The notes below the pieces were generated by a model. It was given only the letters and a program-made list of their open reading frames with translations. It searched no databases and had not been told where the DNA came from. A stretch of DNA of 64,000 nucleotides from Acidobacteriaceae bacterium (GTDB lineage: Bacteria > Acidobacteriota > Terriglobia > Bryobacterales > Bryobacteraceae): NCBI GenBank assembly GCA_019244055.1, contig JAFATG010000271.1:1-64000 (forward strand). Reading direction: 5' to 3'. The stretch's first letter is position 1. Each line of letters starts with the position of its first letter. This document shows positions 8,929 through 18,631 of the stretch, in pieces. A program made the position numbers and the translations under genes.

Positions 8929-10839
8929 ATGCCCAGAAATCTTACGATCCAGCACCCAACTCGCCGGCTGCCTCCACAACCGAATCTCGAGCAGCTCCGG
9001 AAACAGGCCAAGGATCTGCTGGAACAGTATTGCAGCGGCGAGCCGGCCGCAGTCAGGGAAGTAGAGCAGTTCGAGCGTGAGCCCGACCCTTCTGCCTTTG
9101 CCCTGAACGATGCGCAACGCGTACTCGCGCGGGCCTATGGTTTCGAGAGTTGGCCGAAGCTCAAGGCCTTCGTCGATGGAGTAAACGTCGCGACGCTCGC
9201 TGAGGCCGTCAACGGAGGCGACCTGGGGCGCGTGAGAGCTCTACTCCATGCCCGCCCCGATCTGATCGGCATGGATATGAGCGGCGGCGATGAACATCGC
9301 GCCTTGCACTACGCCGTGTTGCGCCGGGACGCAGCGATGGTTCGCCTGCTGATGGAAGCCGGTTCGGATGCGCGGAAAGGCATTTGGCCCCACCGCGATG
9401 CCACCTCGGCCTTGGCCATCGCCAGAGATCGCGAGTATCACGACATCATTGCTGCCATCGAGGAAGAGGAACGACTACGCCGCGAGGAGATGAGCTGTCC
9501 CAATGCGACGGTTTCGCCCGTACAGGATCAGATCGGCGCCGCAATCTCGCGCGGCGATGACGCAACCGCAATTCGGCTCCTGGAGGCGGACCGGTCTCTG
9601 ATTCAGGCTTGCGATCGCGACGGCGCGACCCCTCTACATCTTGCCGCGGAAGAAATGAACGAAGAGATGGTCGAGTGGCTGTTGAACCGGCGGGCGAGCG
9701 TAGGCAAACAGGATGCGCACGGGTGGACTGCTCTCGACCGGGCTGCACTCGCGGCTAATCCACGGGACGATTCAGCCAGACGATTTCCCGCCATTGCCAG
9801 GCTGTTGCTCGAACACGGCGCAGAGCTAACGATCTATGCGGCCGTCGCGCTGGGAAATGCTCGTCGTATTCGCGAGCTGGTGCTTGCCGATCCGGGCCTC
9901 CTGCGGACCACCGATTGGAGACGCGGTGGCTTGCTTACGCTTGCCGTAAATCACAAACGAATTGACATTGTCCGGCTACTACTCGATCTGGGGGCCGATG
10001 TTGATGAGCGCGTCCTGCTCGAGGAATTGGAAGAGCCTACCCTGAGCTGGGGCACGCCACTGTGGCACGCGGCGCTGACCGGGGATCGCGATATCACCGA
10101 GTTGCTGCTCGATCGCGGTGCAGACCCCAATGCCAATGTGTATGCGTCGGGTTGGCCGCTTCGGAATGCGTGGGGTCATAAGGACGATTCGGTCAAGCGG
10201 CTCTTGCTGGAGCGTGGCGCCAGGCCGCACCCCTACATGATCGCCGAGGCGCACGATGTCGACGGGGCCAGGCGTCTGCTCGGAACCGATACAACTGAGA
10301 ATCTGGCGTACGAGTTAACCTGGTCCGCTGCTGATCATGGGTGCCCGGCCATTGTCGAACTGGCGCTTCCGCGGCTTCAGTGGCCGGTTAGCGACCAAAA
10401 ATGGCATTGGATTCTGATCCAGCCGATCCGGGGTGCAATCGGTGATCACGGAAATAAGGACGGTCATTTCGCCGCCATGGCCGCTTTGCTGCAGCACGGA
10501 ATTGACCCAAACGTCTCGCGCTTTGGCCAAACCCCCCTGCATTTCGCAGCCGGATATCACGGCGGCGTGAGCGACGCGAATCGCGCGCGCTTTGCTTCCA
10601 TGCTGCTTGACTATGGAGCCAGGCTGGATCTCCGGGATGACATATTGAAATCGACACCTCTCGGCTGGGCTTGCCGCTGGGGAAGAAGCGAACTGGCCCA
10701 ATTGCTCATTGCGCGCGGCGCCCCAGCCGAGGAACCGGACGCCGAATCATGGGCAACACCCGAAGCGTGGGCTCGGAAAATGAAGCAGGATGCACTACTC
10801 CTGGTCTTGCGGGAAGCCAAGCAGAACAAGGGCTCGTGA
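8929..10839 (+). CDS. Ankyrin-repeat protein
   Basis: A 636-aa protein. The N-terminal segment (about residues 20-85, LEQLRKQAKDLL ... DAQRVLARAYGFESWPKLK) is a helical module often seen ahead of ankyrin repeats in acidobacterial and planctomycete proteins. It is followed by many ankyrin repeats, for example DGATPLHLAAEEMNEEMVEWLLN, HGWTALDRAAL and TPLWHAALTGDRDITELLLD. No signal peptide is seen, so it is probably a cytoplasmic protein-interaction scaffold. AAGGAG precedes the ATG. It stands alone and converges on the TPR-like gene. Partner unknown. Confidence 0.85.
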   Translation: MPRNLTIQHPTRRLPPQPNLEQLRKQAKDLLEQYCSGEPAAVREVEQFEREPDPSAFALNDAQRVLARAYGFESWPKLKAFVDGVNVATLAEAVNGGDLGRVRALLHARPDLIGMDMSGGDEHRALHYAVLRRDAAMVRLLMEAGSDARKGIWPHRDATSALAIARDREYHDIIAAIEEEERLRREEMSCPNATVSPVQDQIGAAISRGDDATAIRLLEADRSLIQACDRDGATPLHLAAEEMNEEMVEWLLNRRASVGKQDAHGWTALDRAALAANPRDDSARRFPAIARLLLEHGAELTIYAAVALGNARRIRELVLADPGLLRTTDWRRGGLLTLAVNHKRIDIVRLLLDLGADVDERVLLEELEEPTLSWGTPLWHAALTGDRDITELLLDRGADPNANVYASGWPLRNAWGHKDDSVKRLLLERGARPHPYMIAEAHDVDGARRLLGTDTTENLAYELTWSAADHGCPAIVELALPRLQWPVSDQKWHWILIQPIRGAIGDHGNKDGHFAAMAALLQHGIDPNVSRFGQTPLHFAAGYHGGVSDANRARFASMLLDYGARLDLRDDILKSTPLGWACRWGRSELAQLLIARGAPAEEPDAESWATPEAWARKMKQDALLLVLREAKQNKGS

Positions 10840-10866
10840 GAGTTCATTCTCACCAGCCTCCTGTTG

Positions 10867-12267
10867 TTATCTGTGGCGTGGGCGGTGCGTGCCGGTTCTG
10901 GGCGGCGCGGCGGTCTGCACGCCCGGGATGCTCGGATCCTTGAATGTCAGCATGTACGGGTTTGCCGTATAGCTGTCGGCGACGCCCGAGAAATCCAGCT
11001 TCTGTCCAACCTTGATCTTGTCCAGCGCTGAGGCGGGAAGCGGCTGCGAGAATGCCAGCGTGGCATCCGGTGTCGTCGGCGATTGCACGCCTAGAACCAC
11101 TTTGGTCGGTCGGTCTGGCGGATCGATCGAGATCACTGTTCCAGTGAAATTCTTCACGCCTTCCGCGCCGCCCGGAATTTCCGCATCTTTGACGTTGTTC
11201 GTGAAAAATTGGTCGCCGCCGCTGCCGGTCAAACCTTGCTGAATGGAGTACCAGAGTTTAAAGGCGGGATCGGAATTGATGCGGCTTTGCAAGTCGGCCG
11301 CTTCTTTGTTGGCGAGATCGACCTGGCTGGTAACGCTATAACCCGAAGGCGGCAGAGCGTTGGCCTTCGCCTGCGATAGCACTTGATCGGCGCCCTCCGG
11401 GTTGCCATGGAAGTCTTTGTACGCCTTGTTGAAAAAATCGGTTAGCTGCTGCCGAGTTGCAGCCGGGAGCGAAGGTCCCGGGCCGGCGTATTCAGCCGCA
11501 CGGGCGTATTCAAAAAGCGCATCCGGGAATTTCTTGTCATCGTAGAGAAGCTTTGCGTATAAGGCAGAGATGTTCCCCTGATCGGGATTCGCCTGCAAGC
11601 TGTCTTTGTATTGTTCCTCGGCTCCGGCTGTATCCTTCTTCGCGGAATCAACCCAGGCGAGCGCATTGTGAGCGACAGCTTGCGCCTGACCCTTGGCCTT
11701 GGTGAAATCAGCCTCGCTGACCGTAGCGGGCTTCTTGGACGGATCAAACGCTTTGTCAATGTTGCTCAAGACACCGTTCGCTGCCGTTTCCACCTGACCG
11801 CTAACGTCCGCTGAAGGGCTCGCCCCGCCGACCGCTGGACCCCACAGGGACGTGAAATACATGGCTTGAAAATTGTTCGGATCGATCTTTAGCAAATCTT
11901 GGCACTTTTGCAGGAGCTGCTGCCGGGCGGAGGGGTCGGTCGGAGCAAGCTGCGCCAGCGTATTTACGTAATAGACGAGACGCTCCTGGTTGTAATCGGT
12001 CTGTGGGTACTTATCCGACCAGGTGTTCAGTAGCTCCAAGCGAGCCTTGGGGTCCTGCGTCTGACTCATCTTGACGTATAGGTCGTATTCCGCACGATCT
12101 TTCCAATTTTTCTGCGTTGTGGCGCCCGGTTGTTGACCAGCGGCAGGTTGTTGCCCTCCAGCAGGCTGCTGCCCGGACGCGAATGGAATCAGGACCAACC
12201 CGGTCAAAACAGCAAGTATGCCCGCCGCGCTTTTCGGCCTGCCTGCTCGGAAAAAGCAAAAGTCCAC
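10867..12267 (-). CDS. Secreted TPR-like protein of unknown function
   Basis: About 466 aa from a GTG at 12267, chosen because GGGAGG lies 5 nt upstream and the frame then opens directly with a signal-like sequence (SAAGILAVLTGLVLIPFASGQQ). After it comes a Gln/Pro/Ala linker with short tandem GQQPA repeats, then helical repeats typical of tetratricopeptide proteins (for example NALAWVDSAKKDTAGAEEQYKDSLQANPDQGN). The C-terminal third is beta-rich and may form an OB-like fold (VSIDPPDRPTKVVLGVQSP). It is probably envelope-associated. The ORF-track start at 12348 has no comparable ribosome site. Confidence 0.75.
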   Translation of the reverse strand: MDFCFFRAGRPKSAAGILAVLTGLVLIPFASGQQPAGGQQPAAGQQPGATTQKNWKDRAEYDLYVKMSQTQDPKARLELLNTWSDKYPQTDYNQERLVYYVNTLAQLAPTDPSARQQLLQKCQDLLKIDPNNFQAMYFTSLWGPAVGGASPSADVSGQVETAANGVLSNIDKAFDPSKKPATVSEADFTKAKGQAQAVAHNALAWVDSAKKDTAGAEEQYKDSLQANPDQGNISALYAKLLYDDKKFPDALFEYARAAEYAGPGPSLPAATRQQLTDFFNKAYKDFHGNPEGADQVLSQAKANALPPSGYSVTSQVDLANKEAADLQSRINSDPAFKLWYSIQQGLTGSGGDQFFTNNVKDAEIPGGAEGVKNFTGTVISIDPPDRPTKVVLGVQSPTTPDATLAFSQPLPASALDKIKVGQKLDFSGVADSYTANPYMLTFKDPSIPGVQTAAPPRTGTHRPRHR

Positions 12268-12520
12268 GACAACCTCCCTCAGAGGAATTCTACGTCTTAA
12301 ATTCAAAGCGGATGCCTCCGCCCAGCCGCTGCGGAGAGCTGAACACATTCAATTATGCTGAATGCGCAAAGCCGGAGTATAACGAAATGCTCCCGTACCC
12401 GCAACCTTCCTTCCAAACTATAGATGCGGCGCTCCGAAAACTTGTTCCCAGCATGGGGTACACCAACCTCCAGTGGTTGGCTGCAACGTTTAAATATCGC
12501 ATGCTATCATCCACGTTTCC

Positions 12521-13984
12521 ATGCGCATTGCCGACTTAGGCGTAATCATCGCCTACCTGCTGTTTATTACCTGGTTTGGCGCGCGGTTCAAGGAAAAGCA
12601 GGCAACTCTCAAGGACTATTTCCTGGGCGGTAGAGGCGCGCCGTGGTGGGCAATCGCCTTCTCTATCGTTTCGGCTGAAACCAGCACTCTGACAGTGATC
12701 GGGACACCTGCCCTCTCTTTCAGCGGTAACTTCACCTTTCTGCAACTGATTCTGGGATATCTGCTGGGACGAATGATTATTGCCGTGCTCTTTCTGCCGC
12801 ATTATTTTCGGGGCGAGATGTTCACTGCCTACGAACTAATGCAGCGCCGTTTTGGCGAACCGGTGCGCCGGTTCACAGCAGGAACCTTCCTGGTATTGCG
12901 CGCTCTGGCCGAAGGCGTGCGGGTATTCGCGATTTCTATCGTAATCTCAATCGTGCTCGGGACGGGCGAAATTGCCTCTATTGCGGTGATTGTCTGTCTG
13001 ACGCTCTTCTACACTTTCGAAGGCGGCATGACCGCCGTGATCTGGACCGATGTCATCCAAATGTGTCTTTATGTAGGTGGGGCTCTCGCCAGCTTTTTCC
13101 TCATCCTGCATCTGGTTCCGGGAGGATGGCCGGAGGTGGTCGCTTTGGGGACCGCGGCCCACAAGTTTCAGCTTTTCGATTTCCGGTTCTCCTTTACCGC
13201 TGCTTTTTTTCAGCGCAACTACAGCTTTTGGGCCGGCATGCTCGGAGGATGTTTCCTCACCACCGCTAGCCATGGGACGGAGCAGTTGATGGTGCAAAGG
13301 CTTCTCGCCGCAAGGAATCAGCGCGAGAGCAGACTGGCCCTGCTTTCAAGCTGGGTCGTGGTGTTTTCGCAATTCACGCTATTTCTGCTGATCGGAGTAC
13401 TCTTGTACGTCTACTACAGAAGCGTGGGGAAACCGGCTCCGGCCATCGCGGAGCGAATCTATCCTGAATTCATTTGGAATCACCTGCCGCTGGGCGTTGC
13501 CGGACTGGTAATTGCGGCCATCCTCGCTGCTGCCATGTCTAATCTCAGCGCGGCGCTGAATGCACTCGCTTCCACTACCATCATGGATTTTGTGAAGCCC
13601 CTTCGGCCGCGTCATCCCGAGGGAGTATATTTGCGCCTGGCGCGCTGGTCAACGGTAGTCTGGGGCGGAGTTCTCTTTTCGGTCGGCTTGGCTGCCCGCC
13701 ATTGGGGAAGCGTGCTGGAGGCCGGGCTCTCCATTGCCTCAGTTCTTTACGGCGCGTTACTGGGGGTGTTTCTGCTCGGTGTGCTAACCCGGCGGCCGGG
13801 CGAATGGGCAGCCATTCTCGGCATGTGTGCAGGGCTGCTGGCCACGCTTCTCTTGCGGAAATACGTAGCGTACACGTGGTATGTGTTGATCGGTTCTTCT
13901 GCGACGTTCGCGACCGGTTATGTCGTGGGTCTATTTCTGCCACAGCAGGTCAAGACCGATGCTGTCCCACAGGTTGTCGCCTAA
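12521..13984 (+). CDS. Sodium:solute symporter (SSS family)
   Basis: A 487-aa inner-membrane protein with about 13 hydrophobic helices. Visible SSS features are the N-terminal YFLGGRGAPWWAIAFSIVSAETSTLT segment, which includes the residues lining the first sodium site, and the GGMTAVIWTDVIQ motif characteristic of the family. The solute cannot be deduced: SSS members carry sugars, proline, pantothenate or sialic acid. It ends 3 nt before an APC permease in the same direction, so the two transporters are likely cotranscribed, which hints at linked uptake of amino-acid-type solutes. Confidence 0.9.
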   Translation: MRIADLGVIIAYLLFITWFGARFKEKQATLKDYFLGGRGAPWWAIAFSIVSAETSTLTVIGTPALSFSGNFTFLQLILGYLLGRMIIAVLFLPHYFRGEMFTAYELMQRRFGEPVRRFTAGTFLVLRALAEGVRVFAISIVISIVLGTGEIASIAVIVCLTLFYTFEGGMTAVIWTDVIQMCLYVGGALASFFLILHLVPGGWPEVVALGTAAHKFQLFDFRFSFTAAFFQRNYSFWAGMLGGCFLTTASHGTEQLMVQRLLAARNQRESRLALLSSWVVVFSQFTLFLLIGVLLYVYYRSVGKPAPAIAERIYPEFIWNHLPLGVAGLVIAAILAAAMSNLSAALNALASTTIMDFVKPLRPRHPEGVYLRLARWSTVVWGGVLFSVGLAARHWGSVLEAGLSIASVLYGALLGVFLLGVLTRRPGEWAAILGMCAGLLATLLLRKYVAYTWYVLIGSSATFATGYVVGLFLPQQVKTDAVPQVVA

Positions 13985-13987
13985 CTT

Positions 13988-15415
13988 ATGCCGGTAAATC
14001 GTCCGTCGACCCAATCTCCAATTCCTGCCGCGGAGATCCCCGTGCAACCTCGGCCCAGTTTGCAGCGAGTCTTGGGCGTATGGAGCGCGGTAGCGATCGT
14101 CATCGGAACTGTGATCGGTAGCGGCGTCTTCCTAGTCCCCTCGACCATGATCCGCTTCGTGGGATCGGTAAAGCTTCTCTTCATCGTCTGGATCGTGGCT
14201 GGGCTTTTGAGCCTGTTTGGCGCGCTGACCTACGCCGAGCTGGCCGCCGCCATGCCCGAAGCCGGCGGGGAGTACGTCTACCTCAGCGCCGCCTATGGTC
14301 CGTTCTGGGGATACATTTACGGCTGGACACAATTCTGGGTCGCGAAGAGCGGTTCCATCGCTACGCTGGCGGCCGGATTCTATACGTATCTAACGGCCTT
14401 CGTTCCCGTTCTGGGCTCCTCAATTGTCGTTATCCCATTGCATATCGGCCCGGGCGGCAGTTTGCTGGAAATTCACTACGGGCAGCTTGTCGCGATTGGC
14501 CTGATCCTCATTTTGGCGGCTGTGAACTATGTGGGCGTGCGATCCGGCGGTAACGTGCAGCTCTTCGTCACCGTGATCAAGATGGCACTCATCGGAGGAG
14601 TGATTGCCTTCGGGTTGCTGTCCGGTAGAGGAGATTTCTCTCATTTTGGCGGAAAGATTACCGCTGCAGGGGGAATGGCGGGGTTCTTCGCTGCCATGGT
14701 CAGCGCGCTTTGGGCTTATGACGGTTGGAATAACGTCAGCATGGTTTCCTCCGAGATTCGCAACCCGCAACGCAATCTGCCTCGTTCCCTTATCGTCGGC
14801 ACTTCGGCGGTAATCGCGACCTATCTTCTAATTAATCTTGCCTACTTTTATGTGCTCAATCCCGCGCAAGTAGCCAGCAGCCACCGGGTCGCGGCCGATA
14901 TGATGTCCTACCTCCACGGAAACGCCGCGGCCGCAGCCGTCACTGTCGCCGTTTTGATTTCGATCTTTGCCGCGCTAAACGGGTCGATCCTTGCAGGCGC
15001 CCGTGTGCCGTACGCAATGGCCCGCGATGGCCTGTTCTTTCGGGCGGCTGCGGTTGTCCATCCGAAGTTCCACACACCCGGCAATTCCATGATCCTGCTG
15101 TGCCTTTGGGCGTCCGTGGTCGTTCTAAGCGGCTGGTTCGACGATCTGTATAATTTCGTGATTTTCGGTAGCTGGATTCTCTACTTAATGACCGCGGTTT
15201 CGGTATTTGTTTTGCGGAGGAAAAGGCGCGATTTATCTCGGCCGTACCGGGTGATCGGGTATCCCCTTGTGCCAGTACTATTCGTCTGCGTGGCTGCTTT
15301 GCTGCTCGTCAGCACGATCCAGACTCGTCCCCGTGAATCATTGATGGGATTAGGGCTTATGGCGGCGGGGATACCTTTCTACTTCTACTGGAAGAGCCGT
15401 GTCAAAAAGTACTAA
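13988..15415 (+). CDS. APC-family amino acid permease
   Basis: A 475-aa membrane protein with about 12 helices. Typical APC/LAT features are GTVIGSGVFLVPSTM in helix 1 (unwound substrate-binding segment), EAGGEYVYLSAAYGPFWGYIYGW in helices 2-3, and the amphipathic FFAAMVSALWAYDGWNNVSMVSSEI region. The ATG lies 3 nt after the symporter stop, which implies translational coupling. Substrate is unresolved; the LAT-like helix-6 sequence is consistent with neutral amino acids. Confidence 0.92.
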   Translation: MPVNRPSTQSPIPAAEIPVQPRPSLQRVLGVWSAVAIVIGTVIGSGVFLVPSTMIRFVGSVKLLFIVWIVAGLLSLFGALTYAELAAAMPEAGGEYVYLSAAYGPFWGYIYGWTQFWVAKSGSIATLAAGFYTYLTAFVPVLGSSIVVIPLHIGPGGSLLEIHYGQLVAIGLILILAAVNYVGVRSGGNVQLFVTVIKMALIGGVIAFGLLSGRGDFSHFGGKITAAGGMAGFFAAMVSALWAYDGWNNVSMVSSEIRNPQRNLPRSLIVGTSAVIATYLLINLAYFYVLNPAQVASSHRVAADMMSYLHGNAAAAAVTVAVLISIFAALNGSILAGARVPYAMARDGLFFRAAAVVHPKFHTPGNSMILLCLWASVVVLSGWFDDLYNFVIFGSWILYLMTAVSVFVLRRKRRDLSRPYRVIGYPLVPVLFVCVAALLLVSTIQTRPRESLMGLGLMAAGIPFYFYWKSRVKKY

Positions 15416-15424
15416 CAAGTGAAT

Positions 15425-15442
15425 TTCTGGATGGGGCCAGAA
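15425..15442. terminator. Weak hairpin after the transporter pair
   Basis: TTCTGG-N6-CCAGAA forms a 6-bp stem 9 nt after the permease stop, without a following T-run. It lies in an AT-richer 209-nt gap (15416-15624) that otherwise shows only the GGAGG ribosome site of the AT-hook gene. Confidence 0.3.
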
Positions 15443-15624
15443 TTTCCAGCGATTTCAACCAGTACTACTAGGACTGTTTTTGATTAGGCCCTCGAAAGTT
15501 ATATTGTATTTACCTTCAAACAACGATTAAACTTCGTCTAAATCATTGTGATCAGCGCGTTACAAATGAACAAATAAGCTGGCGTTGAGCGCTTTGGGCA
15601 GGTCAATTAAGGAGGCCCACAATT

Positions 15625-15876
15625 TTGGACGTAGATAAAATGCTCGCCGAGCTGCGGCTTGAGCGGGAGCAGATCGAAGAAGCCATTCTTACCTTAGAGC
15701 GCTTGGCGAGAGGCCGTGGCCGCAGGCGTGGTCGGCCTCCGGGATGGCTGAAAGAAGCCACGGCCGGGATGGAGGATTCGCTTTCCGACGAAGAGCCGGA
15801 AAGCACAGCCGAGCCGCGGAAGCGCGGCCGTCCGCCGGGAAGTAAGGCCAAGCAAAGCCTTGCAGCCGAAGCTTGA
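15625..15876 (+). CDS. Small AT-hook DNA-binding protein
   Basis: An 83-aa protein starting at TTG, supported by GGAGG 9 nt upstream and an in-frame beginning MDVDKML. Residues about 4-28 are a heptad-like helix (LAELRLEREQIEEAILTLERL), likely a dimerising coiled coil. Two AT-hooks follow, GRRRGRPPGW (about 33-42) and RKRGRPPGSK (about 71-80), each with the GRP core that inserts into the minor groove of A/T tracts. The acidic linker between them could set the spacing. Probably a nucleoid-associated or regulatory protein; targets unknown. It converges on the NamZ fusion gene 13 nt away. Confidence 0.8.
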   Translation: MDVDKMLAELRLEREQIEEAILTLERLARGRGRRRGRPPGWLKEATAGMEDSLSDEEPESTAEPRKRGRPPGSKAKQSLAAEA

Positions 15877-15889
15877 GAGCGAGGGCGTC

Positions 15890-18226
15890 TCAATACAGCA
15901 GGTACGGCTTGCGCCGAGTCACGAAGAGAGCTGCTTGCCTCTCGGCTTTAGCCCAGGTTTCGCCTACGTCTGCGCCGGTTTTCAAGTCGCGAACAACCTC
16001 CCGATCACCAATCAGCGGAAGGCACTTTTCAAAATCTATTTTGCCGGGATAAAGTTTCTGAAGCGCAGCGGCCAGCTCGATTCCAAGCCTGGTGCTGTCA
16101 AATGAGTCGCGGTTAGTGATCACGAATCGAACTCCCTCGATTTGCTTGCCGGCGAAATTGGAAGATGTGGGCGTGAAACGAGTTGGATACACTCGCACGC
16201 CAGGAATGAATCTGGAATTCAGCAGCTCGGCTAACTTGTCGCCTTCAATCCAGTCTGCGCCAATCTGTTCAAACGGAGCGTCCGTACCGCGGCCTACGGA
16301 ATAATTGCTTGCGTATTCCAGCATCGCAATGCCCGGATAAAGGAGCGCCGCGTTCAAGCTTCGCATATTCGGCGAGGGGTTCGTCCAGAGGAGCGAGGTG
16401 CTGTCGAACCAATCGCCGCGCTCCCAATTCTGAAGCTTGATGACGTGCAGGTCCGTGCCCCAATTCTGCTCGGAGTTGGCCATCGTGGCGAGTTCGCCGA
16501 AAGTCATGCCGTGCCGCAGCGGCATGTCATAGCAGCCGATAAAGGATTCGAGGCCGCTCTCGAGCGTTGGGCCCTCAACATAAATGCCGGTAATCGGATT
16601 CGGGCGATCCAGCAGGAAAAGCGGCTTCTTGGCTTTGCCGGCTTCTTCGAGTGCATACAGCATGGTGCAGGAGTAGGTATAGAAACGCGCGCCGACATCC
16701 TGAATGTCAAAAACGATCGCATCCAGATCCTGCATCTGGCGGGCCGTCAGACGGCGCTGATCCGGCTGATACAAGCTGATAACAGGAATCCCGGTCTTCT
16801 GGTCTTTGCCGTTCGCTACGTCGGAATCCGCCGTGCCTTCGAGTCCATGCTCGGGCGAGAAAAGCGTAACCACGTGAATGCCCGCTGCGAGCATCTCATC
16901 GACATTCCTGCGCCCCTTACGATCAAGACCGGTTTGATTTGTAATGAGGCCGATACGCTTGCCTCTGAGCGGCTCGAACCCTCGCTCTTCGAGAACGTCG
17001 AGACCAAGTAGCGTCTCGGCGTTCCTGTCAACGGCGCGATGGATCCCGGCGCCGGTTATGGTTTCGTTATAGCCGGTCAAAGACACCGTTTCAGGTGCTG
17101 CGATGTGGAACCCGGCAGCTATAGCGGTTGCAATTCGCGATCGCAACGAGCTCAGCGAATGGCCGCGATGGGGATGCACGGAGTTCGTCAAGAGAATGAC
17201 GAACGAGTCCGTGGTGGGATCCATCCACATGGAAGTGCCCGTGAAGCCTGTGTGGCCGTAAGAGCCGATCGGGTATAGTTCGCCGCGATTGCTCGAAAAC
17301 GGCGAATCCATATCCCAGCCGAGCGCACGAAGAATGGGCTGATCCGCCGGGCTGGCGGGTTCAGTGAACTTCTGAATGGTGATGGGCGAGAAAATGAGCT
17401 TACCGTTGTGCTCGCCTGAGGCCAGCATCATTTGGGCGTACTTAGCCAGATCGTCAGCGGTAGTAAAGAGGCCCGCATGCCCCGCAATTCCGCCCATGTA
17501 GCGCGATGTCGGATCATGAACAACGCCAAGGAAGGGAAGGCCTGTGTCTGCATCGATCTCGGTTGGCGCAATTCTGGAGCGTAGCGAGGCCGCAGGGAGG
17601 AACCCGGTCTCGTCCATATCAAGGGGCGCGAAGACCTGCTCCTGCGCAAACTGCGCCAACGTTTCCCCTGAGAGGCGATGCACGATTTCGCCCATGAGAA
17701 TGAAATTGATATCGCTGTAAATGAAACGGGCGCCGGGCGGAGCGATGGGCTTGGTGTTCAACGCGCGTTCGATGCCGGTCTCATAACCGCTCCAGCGCGG
17801 TATCAGCTCGAGATCCGGAGGCATTCCGGAGAAATGCGTCATTAGCAGCCGGACCGTGATCGGGCTCTTGCCGCCCTGGAATTCGGGAAGATACTGGGTG
17901 ACGGGATCATCGATCCGCAGCTTGCCCTCCTCGAAAAGCCGCATCACGGACGGAGTGGTGGCTACAACTTTTGTAAGGGAAGCGGCATCGAAGATTGTGT
18001 CGAGAGTCATGGGCAGGCGCCTTGGCACCAGAGAGCGCGAGCCGTACGCTTTCCGATAGATGATATTCCCGCCGCGCCCGACAACGAGCACGGCCCCGGG
18101 AATGAGACCGGTTTGGATCGCGTCATTAATGGTCGAATCGACTTCCGGGAATTGTTGCTCTGACTCGTTCTGCCGTGGCAAGGCGAGAGGCGCCAGCAGA
18201 AGCAGCGCAAGGGCGAAGTGTTTCAT
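15890..18226 (-). CDS. Serine beta-lactamase-like hydrolase fused to NamZ-type (DUF1343) exo-N-acetylmuramidase
   Basis: 778 aa with an N-terminal hydrophobic signal. Residues about 28-355 are a class C-type beta-lactamase/transpeptidase-like domain: S83-L-T-K86, YSD (GARFIYSDINF) and HTGFTG in place of KTG. Residues about 415-775 match DUF1343, whose founding member NamZ removes terminal MurNAc from peptidoglycan chains; FSPEHGLEG, DIQDVGARFYTY and LDRPNPITG are conserved there. In Bacillus the corresponding genes are separate neighbours, so this fusion joins two steps of cell-wall recovery in one exported enzyme. The exact role of the esterase/amidase-like half is inferred. It follows the pterin dehydratase gene by 9 nt. 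Confidence 0.88.
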   Translation of the reverse strand: MKHFALALLLLAPLALPRQNESEQQFPEVDSTINDAIQTGLIPGAVLVVGRGGNIIYRKAYGSRSLVPRRLPMTLDTIFDAASLTKVVATTPSVMRLFEEGKLRIDDPVTQYLPEFQGGKSPITVRLLMTHFSGMPPDLELIPRWSGYETGIERALNTKPIAPPGARFIYSDINFILMGEIVHRLSGETLAQFAQEQVFAPLDMDETGFLPAASLRSRIAPTEIDADTGLPFLGVVHDPTSRYMGGIAGHAGLFTTADDLAKYAQMMLASGEHNGKLIFSPITIQKFTEPASPADQPILRALGWDMDSPFSSNRGELYPIGSYGHTGFTGTSMWMDPTTDSFVILLTNSVHPHRGHSLSSLRSRIATAIAAGFHIAAPETVSLTGYNETITGAGIHRAVDRNAETLLGLDVLEERGFEPLRGKRIGLITNQTGLDRKGRRNVDEMLAAGIHVVTLFSPEHGLEGTADSDVANGKDQKTGIPVISLYQPDQRRLTARQMQDLDAIVFDIQDVGARFYTYSCTMLYALEEAGKAKKPLFLLDRPNPITGIYVEGPTLESGLESFIGCYDMPLRHGMTFGELATMANSEQNWGTDLHVIKLQNWERGDWFDSTSLLWTNPSPNMRSLNAALLYPGIAMLEYASNYSVGRGTDAPFEQIGADWIEGDKLAELLNSRFIPGVRVYPTRFTPTSSNFAGKQIEGVRFVITNRDSFDSTRLGIELAAALQKLYPGKIDFEKCLPLIGDREVVRDLKTGADVGETWAKAERQAALFVTRRKPYLLY

Positions 18227-18235
18227 GACCGGTCT

Positions 18236-18532
18236 TCAGGCTAGCTTCCCTGCGATTGCCTCTAATCGGCGGGCCAGCTCGACGTCGTTTTGGGTAATGC
18301 CGTTCACGTCGTGAGTGGATAGATCGATGCTGACGCGGTTGTACACGTTCGACCAGTCGGGGTGATGATTCATTTTCTCTATGAAGACGGAACAGGTCGC
18401 CATAAACCCAAAGGCATGTGCGAAATCGGGGAAACGATACTCGCGATGGAGTTTTCCGCCTTGAACCGTCCAGCCGGGAAGAAGTTGGAGAGCGGTCTGC
18501 AGTTCGTTTTCGCTAAGCGGGATACGGTTCAT
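18236..18532 (-). CDS. phhB: Pterin-4-alpha-carbinolamine dehydratase
   Basis: A 98-aa protein that dehydrates 4a-hydroxytetrahydrobiopterin, regenerating pterin cofactor after aromatic amino acid hydroxylation; related proteins also act in molybdopterin or folate-related metabolism. The active-site pattern EKMNHHPDWSNVYNRVSIDLSTHD is intact, with the paired histidines and the Asp-Trp. Length is normal. It lies 9 nt upstream of the NamZ fusion on the same strand, although no metabolic link is obvious. No hydroxylase gene is in the window. Confidence 0.92.
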   Translation of the reverse strand: MNRIPLSENELQTALQLLPGWTVQGGKLHREYRFPDFAHAFGFMATCSVFIEKMNHHPDWSNVYNRVSIDLSTHDVNGITQNDVELARRLEAIAGKLA

Positions 18533-18631
18533 TCCGCCATTTTGTCAGACGTGTGGTTTTCGCATGATAAAACTACGGAGCTTGTCGATTTCGCGGCATC
18601 TGTTCCGACTTTCAGTCGAAGGAGAAACGCA

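Noticed and set aside
18362-18631. Upstream extension of the VOC protein ORF
   Set aside because: It is antisense to the pterin dehydratase; AAGGAG precedes the ATG at 18632.
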